Assembly (NCBI GenBank): GCA_963847675.1
Contig: CAWKAP010000003.1
Location: 124,001 to 188,000 of the forward strand
Direction: 5' to 3'
From: JADJWR01 sp963847675
GTDB taxonomy: Bacteria; Pseudomonadota; Gammaproteobacteria; Burkholderiales; Burkholderiaceae_F
DNA length: 64,000 bases
Made by a program: the position numbers and the translations under genes. The notes below the pieces were generated by a model. The model saw only the letters and a program-made list of their open reading frames with translations. It did no database searches and was not told where the DNA came from. Of the stretch, positions 18,241 through 27,984 are shown piece after piece. Positions within the stretch are counted from its first letter, which is position 1. Every line of letters starts with the position of its first letter.

Positions 18241-20040
18241 ATGGACCGACGCACGTTCCTGCTGAGCAGCGGACTGTCCGCGACGGGCCTTCCGGCGCGC
18301 GTGCGGGCGCAGCCGGTCAGGACGCTTCGCTACGGCTTTCCGGTGGCCGAGACCGGCTTCGATCCGGCGCAACTGAACGACCTGTATTCGCGCACGATCG
18401 TTGCCAACATCTTCGAGGCGCTGTACACGTACGATTACCTGGCGCGACCGGTGCTGCTGAAGCCGTGCACGGCCGCGGCGCTGCCCGACGTCACCGACGA
18501 CTTCCGCATCTTCACGATCCGCGTCCGGCCCGGCATCTTCTTTGCCGACGACCCGGCCTTCAAGGGCGCGAGGCGCGAGCTGACCGCGGCCGACTACGTC
18601 TACTCGATCAAGCGCTTCTTCGACCCGCGCACCAAGAGCCCGGAGTTCAACACCTTCGAGCGCAGCAGGATGCTGGGCATGTCCGCCCTTCGCGCCGAGG
18701 CGGTGAAGACGGGCCGCTTCGACTACGACCGCGAGGTCGAAGGGCTGCGCGTGCTCGACCGCTACACGCTGCGCATCAGGCTGGCCGATCCCAGGCCGCG
18801 CTTCGTGTACCTGCTCGCCGACCACCCCGTCAGCGGCGCCGTCGCGCGTGAGGTGGTCGAGTTCTACGGCGACCGCATCATGGAGCATCCGGTCGGCACC
18901 GGGCCGTTTCGCCTGGCGCAGTGGCGGCGCTCTTCACGCATCGTGCTCGAGCGCAATCCCGACTTCCGCGTCGAGTACTACGACGAGCAGCCCGCCGCCG
19001 GCGATGCCGCGGCGCAGGACATCTCGGCCAAGCTGCGCGGCAGGCGGCTGCCGATGGTGGACCGCGTCGAGATCTACATCGTCGAGGAGGCGCAGCCGTT
19101 GTGGCTGGCGTTCCTCAACGGCGAGCACGACCTCATCGGCGGGGTGCCGCAGGAGTTCGTCGGCACGGCGGCGCCCAACGGCGTCATCGCGCCCGGGCTC
19201 GCGCGGCGCGGGCTGCGTGCCGAGCGGCAGGTGATCTCGGCGATCGCCTTCAGCTACTTCAACATGGACCACCCGATGGTCGGTGGCTACGCGCCGGAGC
19301 AGGTCGCACTGCGCCGCGCGCTCAGCCTCGCCTGGGACGTCGACGAGGAGATCCGCCTGCAGTGGCATGGCCAGGCCGTGGTGGCGCAGGGACCGATTCC
19401 GCCGCTGACGAGCGGCTACGACCCGGCGTGGGTCAGCGGGATGAACGTATTCGACCGCGCCGCCGCCAAGGCGCTGCTCGATACCTACGGCTTCGTCGAT
19501 CGTGACGGCGACGGCTACCGCGAGCGGCCGGACGGCTCGCCGCTGACGCTCGAAATCGCCAACCAGCCCGACAAGCGCGGCCGCGAGTTTCAGCAGTTGT
19601 GGAAGCGGAACATGGATGCCGTGGGCATCCGCATCGCGTTCCGCTACGGACAGTGGCCCGAACTGTTGCGCGAGGCGCGCGCCGGGAAGATGATGATGTG
19701 GCAGCTCGGCAATTCGGCGAGAAGCCCCGACGGCGCCGAGTTCCTCGACCTCGCCTATGGCCCGAACAAGGGCTACGGCAATTTTTCGCACTTCGACCTG
19801 CCGGCGTTCAATGCGCTGCACCAGCGGCAGAGCACGATGCCCGACGGACCGGAGCGCGATGCCCTGCTCCGCGAGCAGGTGCGGCTGCTGGTCGCCTACG
19901 CGCCGATGAAGGTGCGCGTGCACCAGATCGCCATCGGCATGTTCCACCCCTGGCTCGCCGGGTATCGACGCCACCCGTTCCTGCGCGGCTGGTGGAAGTT
20001 CCTCGATGTCGACGCCGCGGCGCAGGCGGCGGCGCGATAA
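18241..20040 (+). CDS. Extracellular solute-binding protein, family 5 (paralogue 2, Tat-type leader)
   Basis: A 599-residue SBP_bac_5 protein, clearly paralogous to the genes on either side. Its leader (MDRRTFLLSSGLSATGLPAR) contains an RRTFLL motif that fits twin-arginine export, unlike the Sec leaders of the other two. The core retains FKGARRELTAADYVYSIKR and MVGGYAPEQVALRRALSLAWD. It starts 31 bp after paralogue 1. Divergence in the second lobe suggests a different ligand preference. Confidence 0.88.
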   Translation: MDRRTFLLSSGLSATGLPARVRAQPVRTLRYGFPVAETGFDPAQLNDLYSRTIVANIFEALYTYDYLARPVLLKPCTAAALPDVTDDFRIFTIRVRPGIFFADDPAFKGARRELTAADYVYSIKRFFDPRTKSPEFNTFERSRMLGMSALRAEAVKTGRFDYDREVEGLRVLDRYTLRIRLADPRPRFVYLLADHPVSGAVAREVVEFYGDRIMEHPVGTGPFRLAQWRRSSRIVLERNPDFRVEYYDEQPAAGDAAAQDISAKLRGRRLPMVDRVEIYIVEEAQPLWLAFLNGEHDLIGGVPQEFVGTAAPNGVIAPGLARRGLRAERQVISAIAFSYFNMDHPMVGGYAPEQVALRRALSLAWDVDEEIRLQWHGQAVVAQGPIPPLTSGYDPAWVSGMNVFDRAAAKALLDTYGFVDRDGDGYRERPDGSPLTLEIANQPDKRGREFQQLWKRNMDAVGIRIAFRYGQWPELLREARAGKMMMWQLGNSARSPDGAEFLDLAYGPNKGYGNFSHFDLPAFNALHQRQSTMPDGPERDALLREQVRLLVAYAPMKVRVHQIAIGMFHPWLAGYRRHPFLRGWWKFLDVDAAAQAAAR

Positions 20041-20074
20041 TTCGCTTCTCGTCCGTCGTCCACGCCCTGACCCG

Positions 20075-21864
20075 ATGATCCTTCGCCTGCTTGCCGCGCT
20101 CGTCGCGATCCTTCTCGCCGCCGCGCCGGCCGCAGCGCAGCAGAAGGTGCTGCGCTACGCGTTCCCGATCGCGGAAACCGGCTTCGACCCGGGACAGATC
20201 AACGACCTGTATTCGAGCATCATCCTGTCGCACATCTTCGATCCGCCGCTGACCTACGACTACCTGGCGCGGCCGGTCAAGGTCATTCCGAACACGGCCG
20301 AGATGCCCGAGGTCTCCGACGATGGCCTGACCTGGACGCTGCGCGTGAAGCCGGGCATCTACTTCGCAGACGACCCCGCCTTCAAGGGCCGCAAGCGCGA
20401 ACTGACCGCTGCCGACTACGTCTTCTCGCTGAAGCGGCACTGGGACCCGAAGATCAAGTCGCAGCAGCTTTACCTGGTCGAGTCGAAGGTCGACGGCATG
20501 GCCGAACTGCGTGCGCGAGGCGCAGAAGAGCGGCCGCTTCGACTACGACCGCGAGGTCGACAGCCTGCGCGTGCTCGACCGATACACCTACCAGATCCGC
20601 TTCAAGGAGCCGAACCCCGGCTTCATCTACGACCTGACCAACTGCAACCTCAGCTGCGCGCTGGCACGCGAGGTGGTCGAAGCCTACGGCGACAAGATCA
20701 TGGAGCATCCGGTCGGCACCAACGCCTATCGGCTGGCCGACTGGCGCCGTTCCTCGCGCATGGTGCTGGAACGCAACCCGGGTTACCGCCAGGACATCTA
20801 CGATCCCCAGCCTGCCGCAGGCGATGCGGCGAAGCAGGCGATCGCCGCCCGGCTGCGCGGCAGGCAGGTGCCGATGATCGACCGCGTCGAGGTCTACGTG
20901 GTCGAGGAAAGCCAGCCGCGTTTCCTCGCCTTCCTCAACGGCGAGCACGACCTCATCACCGGGGTGCCGGCCGACTTCGTCAACACGACGATCCCCAACG
21001 GCAGGCTGGCGCCGAACCTTGCCGCGCGCGGCATCCAGATCGACCGCTCGGTCGAGCTCGACCTCGCCTTCACCTACATGAACATGGAGCATCCGGTGAT
21101 CGGCGGCTACACGCCGGACAAGGTGGCGCTGCGCCGGGCGATCGCGCTCGGCTACGACATCGAGGCGTCGATCCTGCAGATCTACCGCGGCCAGGCCACG
21201 GCGGCACAGAACACGGTGCCACCCGGGGCGATCGGCGACCACCGGCGACTTCGTCAGCCCGCTCGCCGAGTACAACCCGGCCAAGGCCAAGGCACTGCTC
21301 GACACCTATGGCTACGTCGACCGCGACGGCGACGGGTATCGCGAGACGCCCGACGGCGAGAAGCTGGCGCTCGAGATCGCCTCGACGTCGGACGGCGCCT
21401 CGAAGGTCGGCGACGAGGTGTGGCGCCGATCGATGGATGCGATCGGCCTGCGCACCGAGTTCCGCAAGGCCAAGTGGCCGGAACTGCTGCGCGAATCGCG
21501 CGCCGGCAAGCTGATGATGTGGGGACTGGGCTGGACCGCGGGCAGCCCGGACGCGCAGACCTTCTACGACATCCTGTACGGCAGGAACAAGGGGCAGTCG
21601 AATCACACGCGCTTCGACCTGCCCGAATTCAATGCGCTGTACGACAAGGCGCTCGTCCTCGCCGACAGTCCGGAGCGGCAGGAGCTTTTCGCGCGCATGG
21701 ACCGCCTGGTGGCCGCCTACGCGCCGATGCGGCCGATCGTGCACCGCATCGGCACCAGCCTGGCGCAGCCCTGGGTGTTCGGCTACCAGCGCCACCCGGT
21801 GATGCGGCAGTTCTGGAAGTTCCTCGACGTCGATCCGCTGCCGCAGGCGCAGGCGCAGAAGTGA
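20075..21864 (+). CDS. Extracellular solute-binding protein, family 5 (paralogue 3, two frameshifts)
   Basis: The third paralogue: Sec signal peptide (MILRLLAALVAILLAAAPAA), then KVLRYAFPIAETGFDPGQIN. The frame breaks twice, at about 20513-20517 (GTGCGCGAGGCG where the paralogues have E-A-E/Q-K) and at about 21234-21237 (ATCGGCGACC). Each contains one surplus base; removing both gives a continuous 595-residue protein that aligns end to end with the neighbours. The stop overlaps the GTG start of the hydrolase gene. Probably intact in the organism. Confidence 0.85.
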
Positions 21865-22796
21865 CGATCGCCGCGCTGCAGCGGCTGTGGTCGATCGGCG
21901 TGCCGCTGGGCGGCGCGGTGATCGCGTGGTGGTGGCTGCCGGAGCCCGTCGACCCGATGTGGGTCGCTGCGGCTGCCGTGCTGGCGCCGGTGGCGCTCGT
22001 CGGCGGCCTGCTGGCGATCGAATTCATCGTCGCCGCCAGCGCCGATCCGCGCTCGCCGCGCGCCTCGCTGCCGCGCGTGGTGGGCATGTGGCTGCGCGAG
22101 ACCTCGGTGTCGCTGCGCATCTTCCTGTGGCGCCAGCCGTGGCGCGCCGGCTTCGCCGAGCCTGCGGTGACTGACGATCCGCACCGACCGGCGGTGCTGC
22201 TGATCCCGGGCTTCATGTGCAACCGCGCAGCGTGGAAGCCCCTGCTCGACTCCGGATCGCTGGCCGGTTGCAACGTCGCCACCGTCAACCTGGAACCGAT
22301 CTTCGGCGACATCGACACCTACGCCGACGTCGTGCACCGCGCCGTGGAGAAGCTGCGCGCGGCCACCGGAGCGGCTCGCGTCGTTCTGGTCGGCCACAGC
22401 ATGGGCGGACTGGCGGCGCGCGTTTATCTGCGCAGGCACGGCGAAGCGCACGTGGCGCGGGTGGTCACGCTGGCCAGCCCGCATCACGGCACGATCTTCG
22501 GCCGCCTCGGCTACGGTCGCAACGCGCGGCAGATGCGACACGGCTCACGCTTCGTGAGGCAGCTGCACGACGACGACCGCGGCCGCTGGCGACGGTTCAC
22601 GACGGTGGCCACGCGTGACGACAACCTCGTCATCCCGCGCTCCAGCCCGCTGCTCGAGGGCGCGAAGCAGATCGAGCTCGACGGCGTCGGACATCTCGCG
22701 CTGATCGAGGATCCGCGCGCCTGGCGGATCATCGCCGACGAGGCGCACGCCGCTGTCGCGGAGACAGCTCAGCGCTCGATCGCTTCGGCGACGTAG
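21861..22796 (+). CDS. Membrane-anchored alpha/beta hydrolase (lipase-like)
   Basis: A 311-residue protein from a GTG start that overlaps the preceding stop (GTGA). Two hydrophobic segments at about residues 11-25 and 30-55 precede a hydrolase domain with PAVLLIPGFMCNRAAW (oxyanion loop), the nucleophile elbow GHSMGG (about residue 177), TLASPHHGT and a late GVGHLALIEDP His. This is the triacylglycerol lipase/acyltransferase-like fold. Coupling to the binding-protein genes hints that the transported ligand may be an ester or lipopeptide, but that is speculation. Its 3' end overlaps the convergent MFS gene by 28 bp. Confidence 0.75.
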   Translation: MTIAALQRLWSIGVPLGGAVIAWWWLPEPVDPMWVAAAAVLAPVALVGGLLAIEFIVAASADPRSPRASLPRVVGMWLRETSVSLRIFLWRQPWRAGFAEPAVTDDPHRPAVLLIPGFMCNRAAWKPLLDSGSLAGCNVATVNLEPIFGDIDTYADVVHRAVEKLRAATGAARVVLVGHSMGGLAARVYLRRHGEAHVARVVTLASPHHGTIFGRLGYGRNARQMRHGSRFVRQLHDDDRGRWRRFTTVATRDDNLVIPRSSPLLEGAKQIELDGVGHLALIEDPRAWRIIADEAHAAVAETAQRSIASAT

Positions 22797-24379
22797 CGCG
22801 TCACCTTCGGCGGTTCCGGGCCGAGGTGAAATGCGTGCCGCCGCTCGCGCAGTTCGGCGTCGGCCGCGGTGAATCGGTCGAAGCGACGCAGGTGATCGGC
22901 CCACGACTCGTCGAGGAAGTATTCGACGAAGCGCCCCGGCTGCTCGGTGTCCTGGAACAGGCCCCATGACAACGCGCCCTTCTGCAGCCGGTTGGCCCGG
23001 CTTTCCTGCATCACGGCGAGAAACTCCTGCGTGCGCGCCGGATCGATCCGGTACTGCACGGTGACCATCACCGGCCCCTTGCTGTGCGCGATCTCGAAGG
23101 CCGGCGTCGGCTCCTTCAGGATGCGCGCCGGCGTCAGGTCTTCCTCCGCCTCGGGCCAGTACAGCGTCCGGCGCATCAGCAGCAGCGCGGCCAGCCCGCA
23201 GCCGGCGGCGGCGACGAACGTCCAGCGCACCTCGATCAGGCTGGCCACCTGCCCCCACAGCGCGGCACTGGCCGATGTGGCGCCCATCATCACCATCATG
23301 TACATCGCCATGCCGCGCGCACGCACCCAGTCGGGCAGCGCCAGTTGCGAGTACACCGTCAGCGTGTTGACGACCGTGATCCAGGCCATGCCCGCGATCA
23401 GCATCGCCGGCACGGCCAGCCACAGCGTCGGCGCAAATCCGACTGCGACCATCGCCGCCGCCTGCAGCAGCGTGCCGTCGCGCATCAGCCGGTCGCGCGA
23501 GACCATCACCCGCAGCCGCGGCAGGAACAGTGCTGCCGAAACCGCACCGGCGCCCAGCGAAGCAAGCAGCAGCGTGTAGGTCCACGCGCCACCGTCGCGC
23601 ATGCCGCGGGCGACCAGCGGCAGCAGGGCCATCAGCGGCGTCGCACTGCAGGAAGAAGATCGCCACCCGCGCGAGCACGACGCGCATCACGCGCGACGTG
23701 CCACGTACTGGAAGCCGATGCGGATCGCGCCGAAGAAGCGCTCGCCCGGCAGAACGCTCTGCGTTCGTTCCGACTTCCAGCGCATGATCATCATGCCGGC
23801 GGCGAGCGACAGCACGGCGTTGAGCACGAACACGTAGGCGCTGCCGAGGCTGGCGATCAGCGCGCCGGCGATCACCGGTCCGACCACGCGCGACGTGTTC
23901 ATCGCGATGCCGTTCAACGCGATCGCCGAGGGCAGCTCGCGGCGCGGCACGAGCTCGGGCACGACCGCCGAGTACACCGGCCAGCGCAGCGCCAGGCCGA
24001 TGCCGTTGCCGAAGGTCAGCACCAGCAGCAACGGCGCGCTCATCAGGCCGCCGACCAGCGCCACGGCGGCCACCGTCGCGTTGGCGGCGACCCAGAACTG
24101 GGTGAACATGAACATGCGCCGCCGGTCGAGGATGTCGGCAGCCGCGCCGAGCGGCAGGCCGAACAGGAACACCGGCAGCGTCGAGGCCGTCTGCACCAGC
24201 GCGATGAGCATCGGCGAGGTGGTGAGCGTCGTCATCAACCACGCCGCGACGACTTCGTTCATCCACATGCACAGGTTCGACGCCAGCCAGGTCAGCCATA
24301 GCATGCGAAAGGTGGCATGGCGCAGCGGCGCCCATGCGGTGGGCGTTGCGGCAGGCGTGGTCGGTTCCGCGGCGGACAT
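22769..24379 (-). CDS. MFS transporter, MFS_3 type, with C-terminal monooxygenase-like domain (two frameshifts)
   Basis: A 12-helix exporter of the MFS_3 group (EntS relatives). The N-terminal half (MSAAEPTTPAATPTAWAPLR..., NEVVAAWLMTTLT, GAAADILDRRRMFMF) and C-terminal half (MALLPLVARGM..., GMAWITVVNTLTVYSQL) lie in the same frame, but the 55 bp between them do not. Near 23696-23699 a base seems missing (GGCACGTCG) and near 23642-23644 one is surplus (CAGTGCGACG); correcting both restores 536 residues through VLARVAIFFLQ. The last 110 residues (MVTVQYRIDPARTQEFLAVM) resemble an antibiotic-biosynthesis monooxygenase fold. As read, a TGA interrupts the gene. Confidence 0.8.
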
Positions 24380-24445
24380 CGGTCGGCCATTCTATGGGCC
24401 GCGCCGCGCGCGTCGGCTCGCGCACAGCAGCGTCGCGCCGGACGG

Positions 24446-25545
24446 CTACGGCTTGTCGAAGGGATCGAGCCGCAGCGTCTCGCCGTGCCGCAGGGTGATG
24501 AACTCGCGCTGGCCGAGTCCGAGCCGGCTGCGCGCGGCGGCAAGGTCGGCGACCGGCTGGTCGAGCGGCTCGTCGGTCAGCTGGAAAGTCCCCCAGTGGA
24601 TGCCGACGGACTGTCTCGCGCGCAGATCGCGGTGGATCTTCACCGCTTCCTCCGGATTGACGTGCTGCGCGCTCATGAACCAGCGCGGCTCGTAGGCGCC
24701 GATCGGGATCAGGGCCAGGTCGAAGCCGCCGAAGCGCCTGCCGATCTCGTTGAAGTGATCCTTCGAGTAGCCGGTGTCGCCGGTGAAGAAGACGCGCCGG
24801 GTCTTTCCGCGGCTCTCGCCTTCGACGACGAAGCCGCCCCACAGCGTCGTGTTGGTGTCGGCGAGCGTGCGCCGGCTCCAGTGCTGCACGGGAGTCAGGT
24901 GCACGTGATGTCCTTGACCCGCACCGAATCCCACCAGTCGAGGGCGCGCGCGTGCGTGATGCCGACCGATTCGAGCCAGCGCTCGAGCCCCAGCGGCACG
25001 ACGAAGAGCGGCGGGCCGCCGGGCTGTGCATTGAGCGCACGCACCGAGTTTTCGTCGAGGTGGTCGTAGTGGTTGTGCGAGATCAGCACCACGTCGATGC
25101 GCGGCAGTTCCTCGAGGCGTACGGCCGGCGGCTGCCAGCGCTTCGGACCTGCCCACTGCACCGGCGACGCGCGCTCCGAGAAGTGCGGATCGGTCAGGAC
25201 ATTGGTGCGACCGATCTGCACCAGCGCCGTGGCGTGCCCGACCCAGGTCACCGAGAAGTGGTTGGTCCGGCCGCGGATGAAACCCAGGTCCGGCACGAGC
25301 GCAGCAAGGTCCATCGTCGGCGCCGGAATCTCCAGCGCCCGGCGCTCGCGCTGCCAGCGGAAGAACTCTCCGAACGACCGCGGCATCCAGGCCGCCGGGT
25401 CGATGTTCTGGAAGCCTTCGGGGCGATGATGCGGCTTGGTCGGGTCGTAGTACGGATTCACGGTCGAACACCCGGTGATCAACGCGCCGGCACAAGCGGT
25501 CGCCAGTGCAACAGCCGCAAGCAGCCGGCGAGCGCGCGGCCTCAT
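24446..25545 (-). CDS. Lipoprotein metallo-beta-lactamase-fold hydrolase (one frameshift)
   Basis: A metallo-hydrolase of the UlaG/NAPE-PLD-like group. It starts with a lipoprotein leader (lipobox LITG-C at residues 23-26), followed by the metal motif HNHYDHLD, then FTGDTGYSKDHFNEIG and the late IHWGTFQLTDEP. The frame breaks at 24903-24906: the coding strand reads ATCACGTGCACC where D-I-T-V-H-L is expected, so one base is missing; with it the protein has 366 residues. The ATG overlaps the parC stop codon (ATGA), so translation is coupled to parC. Substrate unknown. Confidence 0.8.
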
Positions 25546-27863
25546 CCGGCCGCGTTCGACGCCGGCCTGCGCAGCGCCGTCGGCTTCACGCGCGGTGTGA
25601 TCAGCGTGCCCTTGCGCGCGCGGTGACCGGCGTGCGACTGCAGGTCGCGACCCCGCACGTGGACCTGCACGGCCTTGCCGCCGCGTCCCTGGCCTTCGAC
25701 GATAACCCCGTCATCGCCGCAGGGCGCAGCGGCGACGAGCTTTTCGCCCGCATCGAGCCCCATCAGGATGACGCCGCGGCCGCCGCCGGACAGGGACTTG
25801 ATCTCGCTCACGGCGAACACCAGCATGCGACCCTTCTCCGAAACGCAGGCAATCCGGTCGTCGCCGGCCCCGACCAGCGCCGGTCGCAGCGGGACGCTGC
25901 CTTCGTCGACGCTGACAAACTGCTTGCCGCCCCGCACGCGCGAGACCATGTCGCCGACCGAGCAGGCGAATCCGGTACCGGCGGAGGTGGCCAGCAGCAA
26001 CTGCTGCGCGGCAGCACCCGCCACGTAGCCGACCAGGCGCGTGCCGCTGTCCAGGTCGATCATCGAAGTCACCGGCGAGCCGTCGCCGCGCGCCGACGGC
26101 AGCGCGGAAAGCGGCACCGTGTAGACGCGCCCGTTGCTTCCGACGGCGATCAGGTGATCGACGGTGCGGCACTCGTATGCGCCGTACAGTGCATCGCCCG
26201 CCTTGAAGGTCAGCTGCGCCGGATCGTGGCCGTGGCCGCCGCGCGCGCGGACGAAGCCCTTCTCGGACACGATGACCGTGACCGGTTCGTCGAGCACCCT
26301 TGCCTCGGCGAGTGCGCGCTGCGCGGTTTCGATCAGCGTGCGGCGGCGATCGCCGAACTTCTTCGCGTCCTCGTCGAACTCCCTGCTCACCTGCCGGCGC
26401 AGCGCGGCCTCCGAAGCGAGCAGCTTCTGCAGCGCGGCCTGGTCCTTGCGCAGCTGCGCCAGCTCCTGTTCGATGCGGATCCCTTCGAGCCGCGCCAGCT
26501 GGCGCAGGCGGATCTCGAGGATGTCCTCGGCCTGCCGCTCGCTCAGGCCGAATGCGCGCATCAGTTCCGGCTTCGGCTCGTCCGAGTTGCGGATGAGCCG
26601 GATCACCTTGTCGATGTTCAGCAGGACCGCCTGCCGCCCCTCGAGGATGTGGATGCGGTCCTCGACCTTCGCCAGTCGATGCCGGCTGCGCCGGCGCACG
26701 GTGTCGACGCGGAAATCGATCCACTCGACAAGGATCTCCGCAAGAGCCTTGCAGCGCGGCCGGCCGTCGCGGCCGATCATCACCAGGTTGACCGGCACGC
26801 CGGTCTCGAGGCTGGTGTGTGCCAGCAGCATCGTCACGAACGCGTCGCGGTCGATTCTCGATGTGCGCGGTTCGAAGACCAGCCGCACGGCGGCGTCCTT
26901 GCCCGATTCGTCGCGCACCGAGTCGAGCTGCGCCAGCACGATCTGCTTGAGCTGCTGCTGATCTGCCGTCAGCGACTTCTTGCCGGACCGGATCTTCGGG
27001 TTGGTCAGTTCCTCGATTTCCTCGAGCACCTTCTGCGCGGACGTGCCCGGCGGCAGTTCGTCGACGACCAGCTGCCACTGGCCCCGCGCCAGATCCTCGA
27101 ACCGGCAGCGCGCACGCGCCTTCAGGCTGCCGCGGCCTGTCGAATAGACCTCGCGGATGTCGCCGGCGGCCGAGATGATCTGGCCGCCGCCGGGGAAATC
27201 CGGCCCCGGCAGCACGGCAAGCAGTTCATCGAGCGAGGTCGTCGGTTCCCTGAGCACGAGCTGCAGCGCGGCGACGACCTCGTGCAGGTTGTGCGACGGA
27301 ATCTCGGTCGCCATGCCGACCGCGATGCCCGAGGCCCCGTTGAGCAAGACGAACGGCAGCCGCGCCGGCAGCCACTTCGGCTCCTGCTGGCTGCCGTCGT
27401 AGTTGGCGGTGAAATCGACCGTGCCTTCGTCGAGTTCGTCGAGCAGCAGGCGGGCGATCGGCGTGAGCCTCGCTTCCGTGTAGCGCATCGCTGCGGCGCC
27501 GTCGCCGTCGCGCGAACCGAAATTGCCTTGCCCGTCGATCAGCGGATAGCGCAGCGAAAAGTCCTGCGCCATGCGCACCATTGCGTCGTACGCCGCGGTG
27601 TCGCCGTGCGGATGAAACTTGCCAAGCACGTCGCCGACCACGCGTGCGCTCTTGACCGGCCGGACGTTCGCCGCCAGGCCCATCTGGTCCATCGCGTAAA
27701 GGATGCGCCGCTGCACCGGCTTCAGGCCGTCGGCCACGTCCGGCAGCGCGCGCCCCTTGACCACCGAGACGGCGTAGTCGAGGTAGGCACGCTGCGCGAA
27801 GGCGGCCAGCGTCAGTGATTCGCCACCGTCACTGGCGGGAAAGAGAGTCTGCTGCTCGAGCAT
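25542..27863 (-). CDS. parC: DNA topoisomerase IV subunit A
   Basis: The breakage-reunion subunit that decatenates daughter chromosomes. The 773-residue protein has GRALPDVADGLKPVQRRILYAM near the N-terminus (the quinolone-determining region follows, with HPHGDTAAYDAMVRMAQDF), the active-site Tyr in AAMRYTEAR, and a C-terminal beta-propeller shorter than that of GyrA. I start at ATG 27863 (MLEQQTLFP); a GTG four codons upstream is also possible, and neither has a clear ribosome-binding site. parE is not in the window. The downstream lipoprotein gene overlaps the stop. Confidence 0.93.
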   Translation of the reverse strand: MLEQQTLFPASDGGESLTLAAFAQRAYLDYAVSVVKGRALPDVADGLKPVQRRILYAMDQMGLAANVRPVKSARVVGDVLGKFHPHGDTAAYDAMVRMAQDFSLRYPLIDGQGNFGSRDGDGAAAMRYTEARLTPIARLLLDELDEGTVDFTANYDGSQQEPKWLPARLPFVLLNGASGIAVGMATEIPSHNLHEVVAALQLVLREPTTSLDELLAVLPGPDFPGGGQIISAAGDIREVYSTGRGSLKARARCRFEDLARGQWQLVVDELPPGTSAQKVLEEIEELTNPKIRSGKKSLTADQQQLKQIVLAQLDSVRDESGKDAAVRLVFEPRTSRIDRDAFVTMLLAHTSLETGVPVNLVMIGRDGRPRCKALAEILVEWIDFRVDTVRRRSRHRLAKVEDRIHILEGRQAVLLNIDKVIRLIRNSDEPKPELMRAFGLSERQAEDILEIRLRQLARLEGIRIEQELAQLRKDQAALQKLLASEAALRRQVSREFDEDAKKFGDRRRTLIETAQRALAEARVLDEPVTVIVSEKGFVRARGGHGHDPAQLTFKAGDALYGAYECRTVDHLIAVGSNGRVYTVPLSALPSARGDGSPVTSMIDLDSGTRLVGYVAGAAAQQLLLATSAGTGFACSVGDMVSRVRGGKQFVSVDEGSVPLRPALVGAGDDRIACVSEKGRMLVFAVSEIKSLSGGGRGVILMGLDAGEKLVAAAPCGDDGVIVEGQGRGGKAVQVHVRGRDLQSHAGHRARKGTLITPRVKPTALRRPASNAAG

Positions 27864-27984
27864 CGGGAACGCCACGCGAACGCGGAGCGGATGCGAATTC
27901 AGGGAACTCTGATTCTACGGGCGGCACTCGGTACCGGCCACGAGCAACTGGCTGCCGGCGCGCAACGCGGTCCAGCGGCGCCCG

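Noticed and set aside
22769..25545. MFS and metallo-hydrolase genes as pseudogenes undergoing decay
   Set aside because: Only single-base shifts with restorable, full-length, motif-complete proteins are present, in the same contexts as shifts in leuA and rdgB; error is the simpler explanation.
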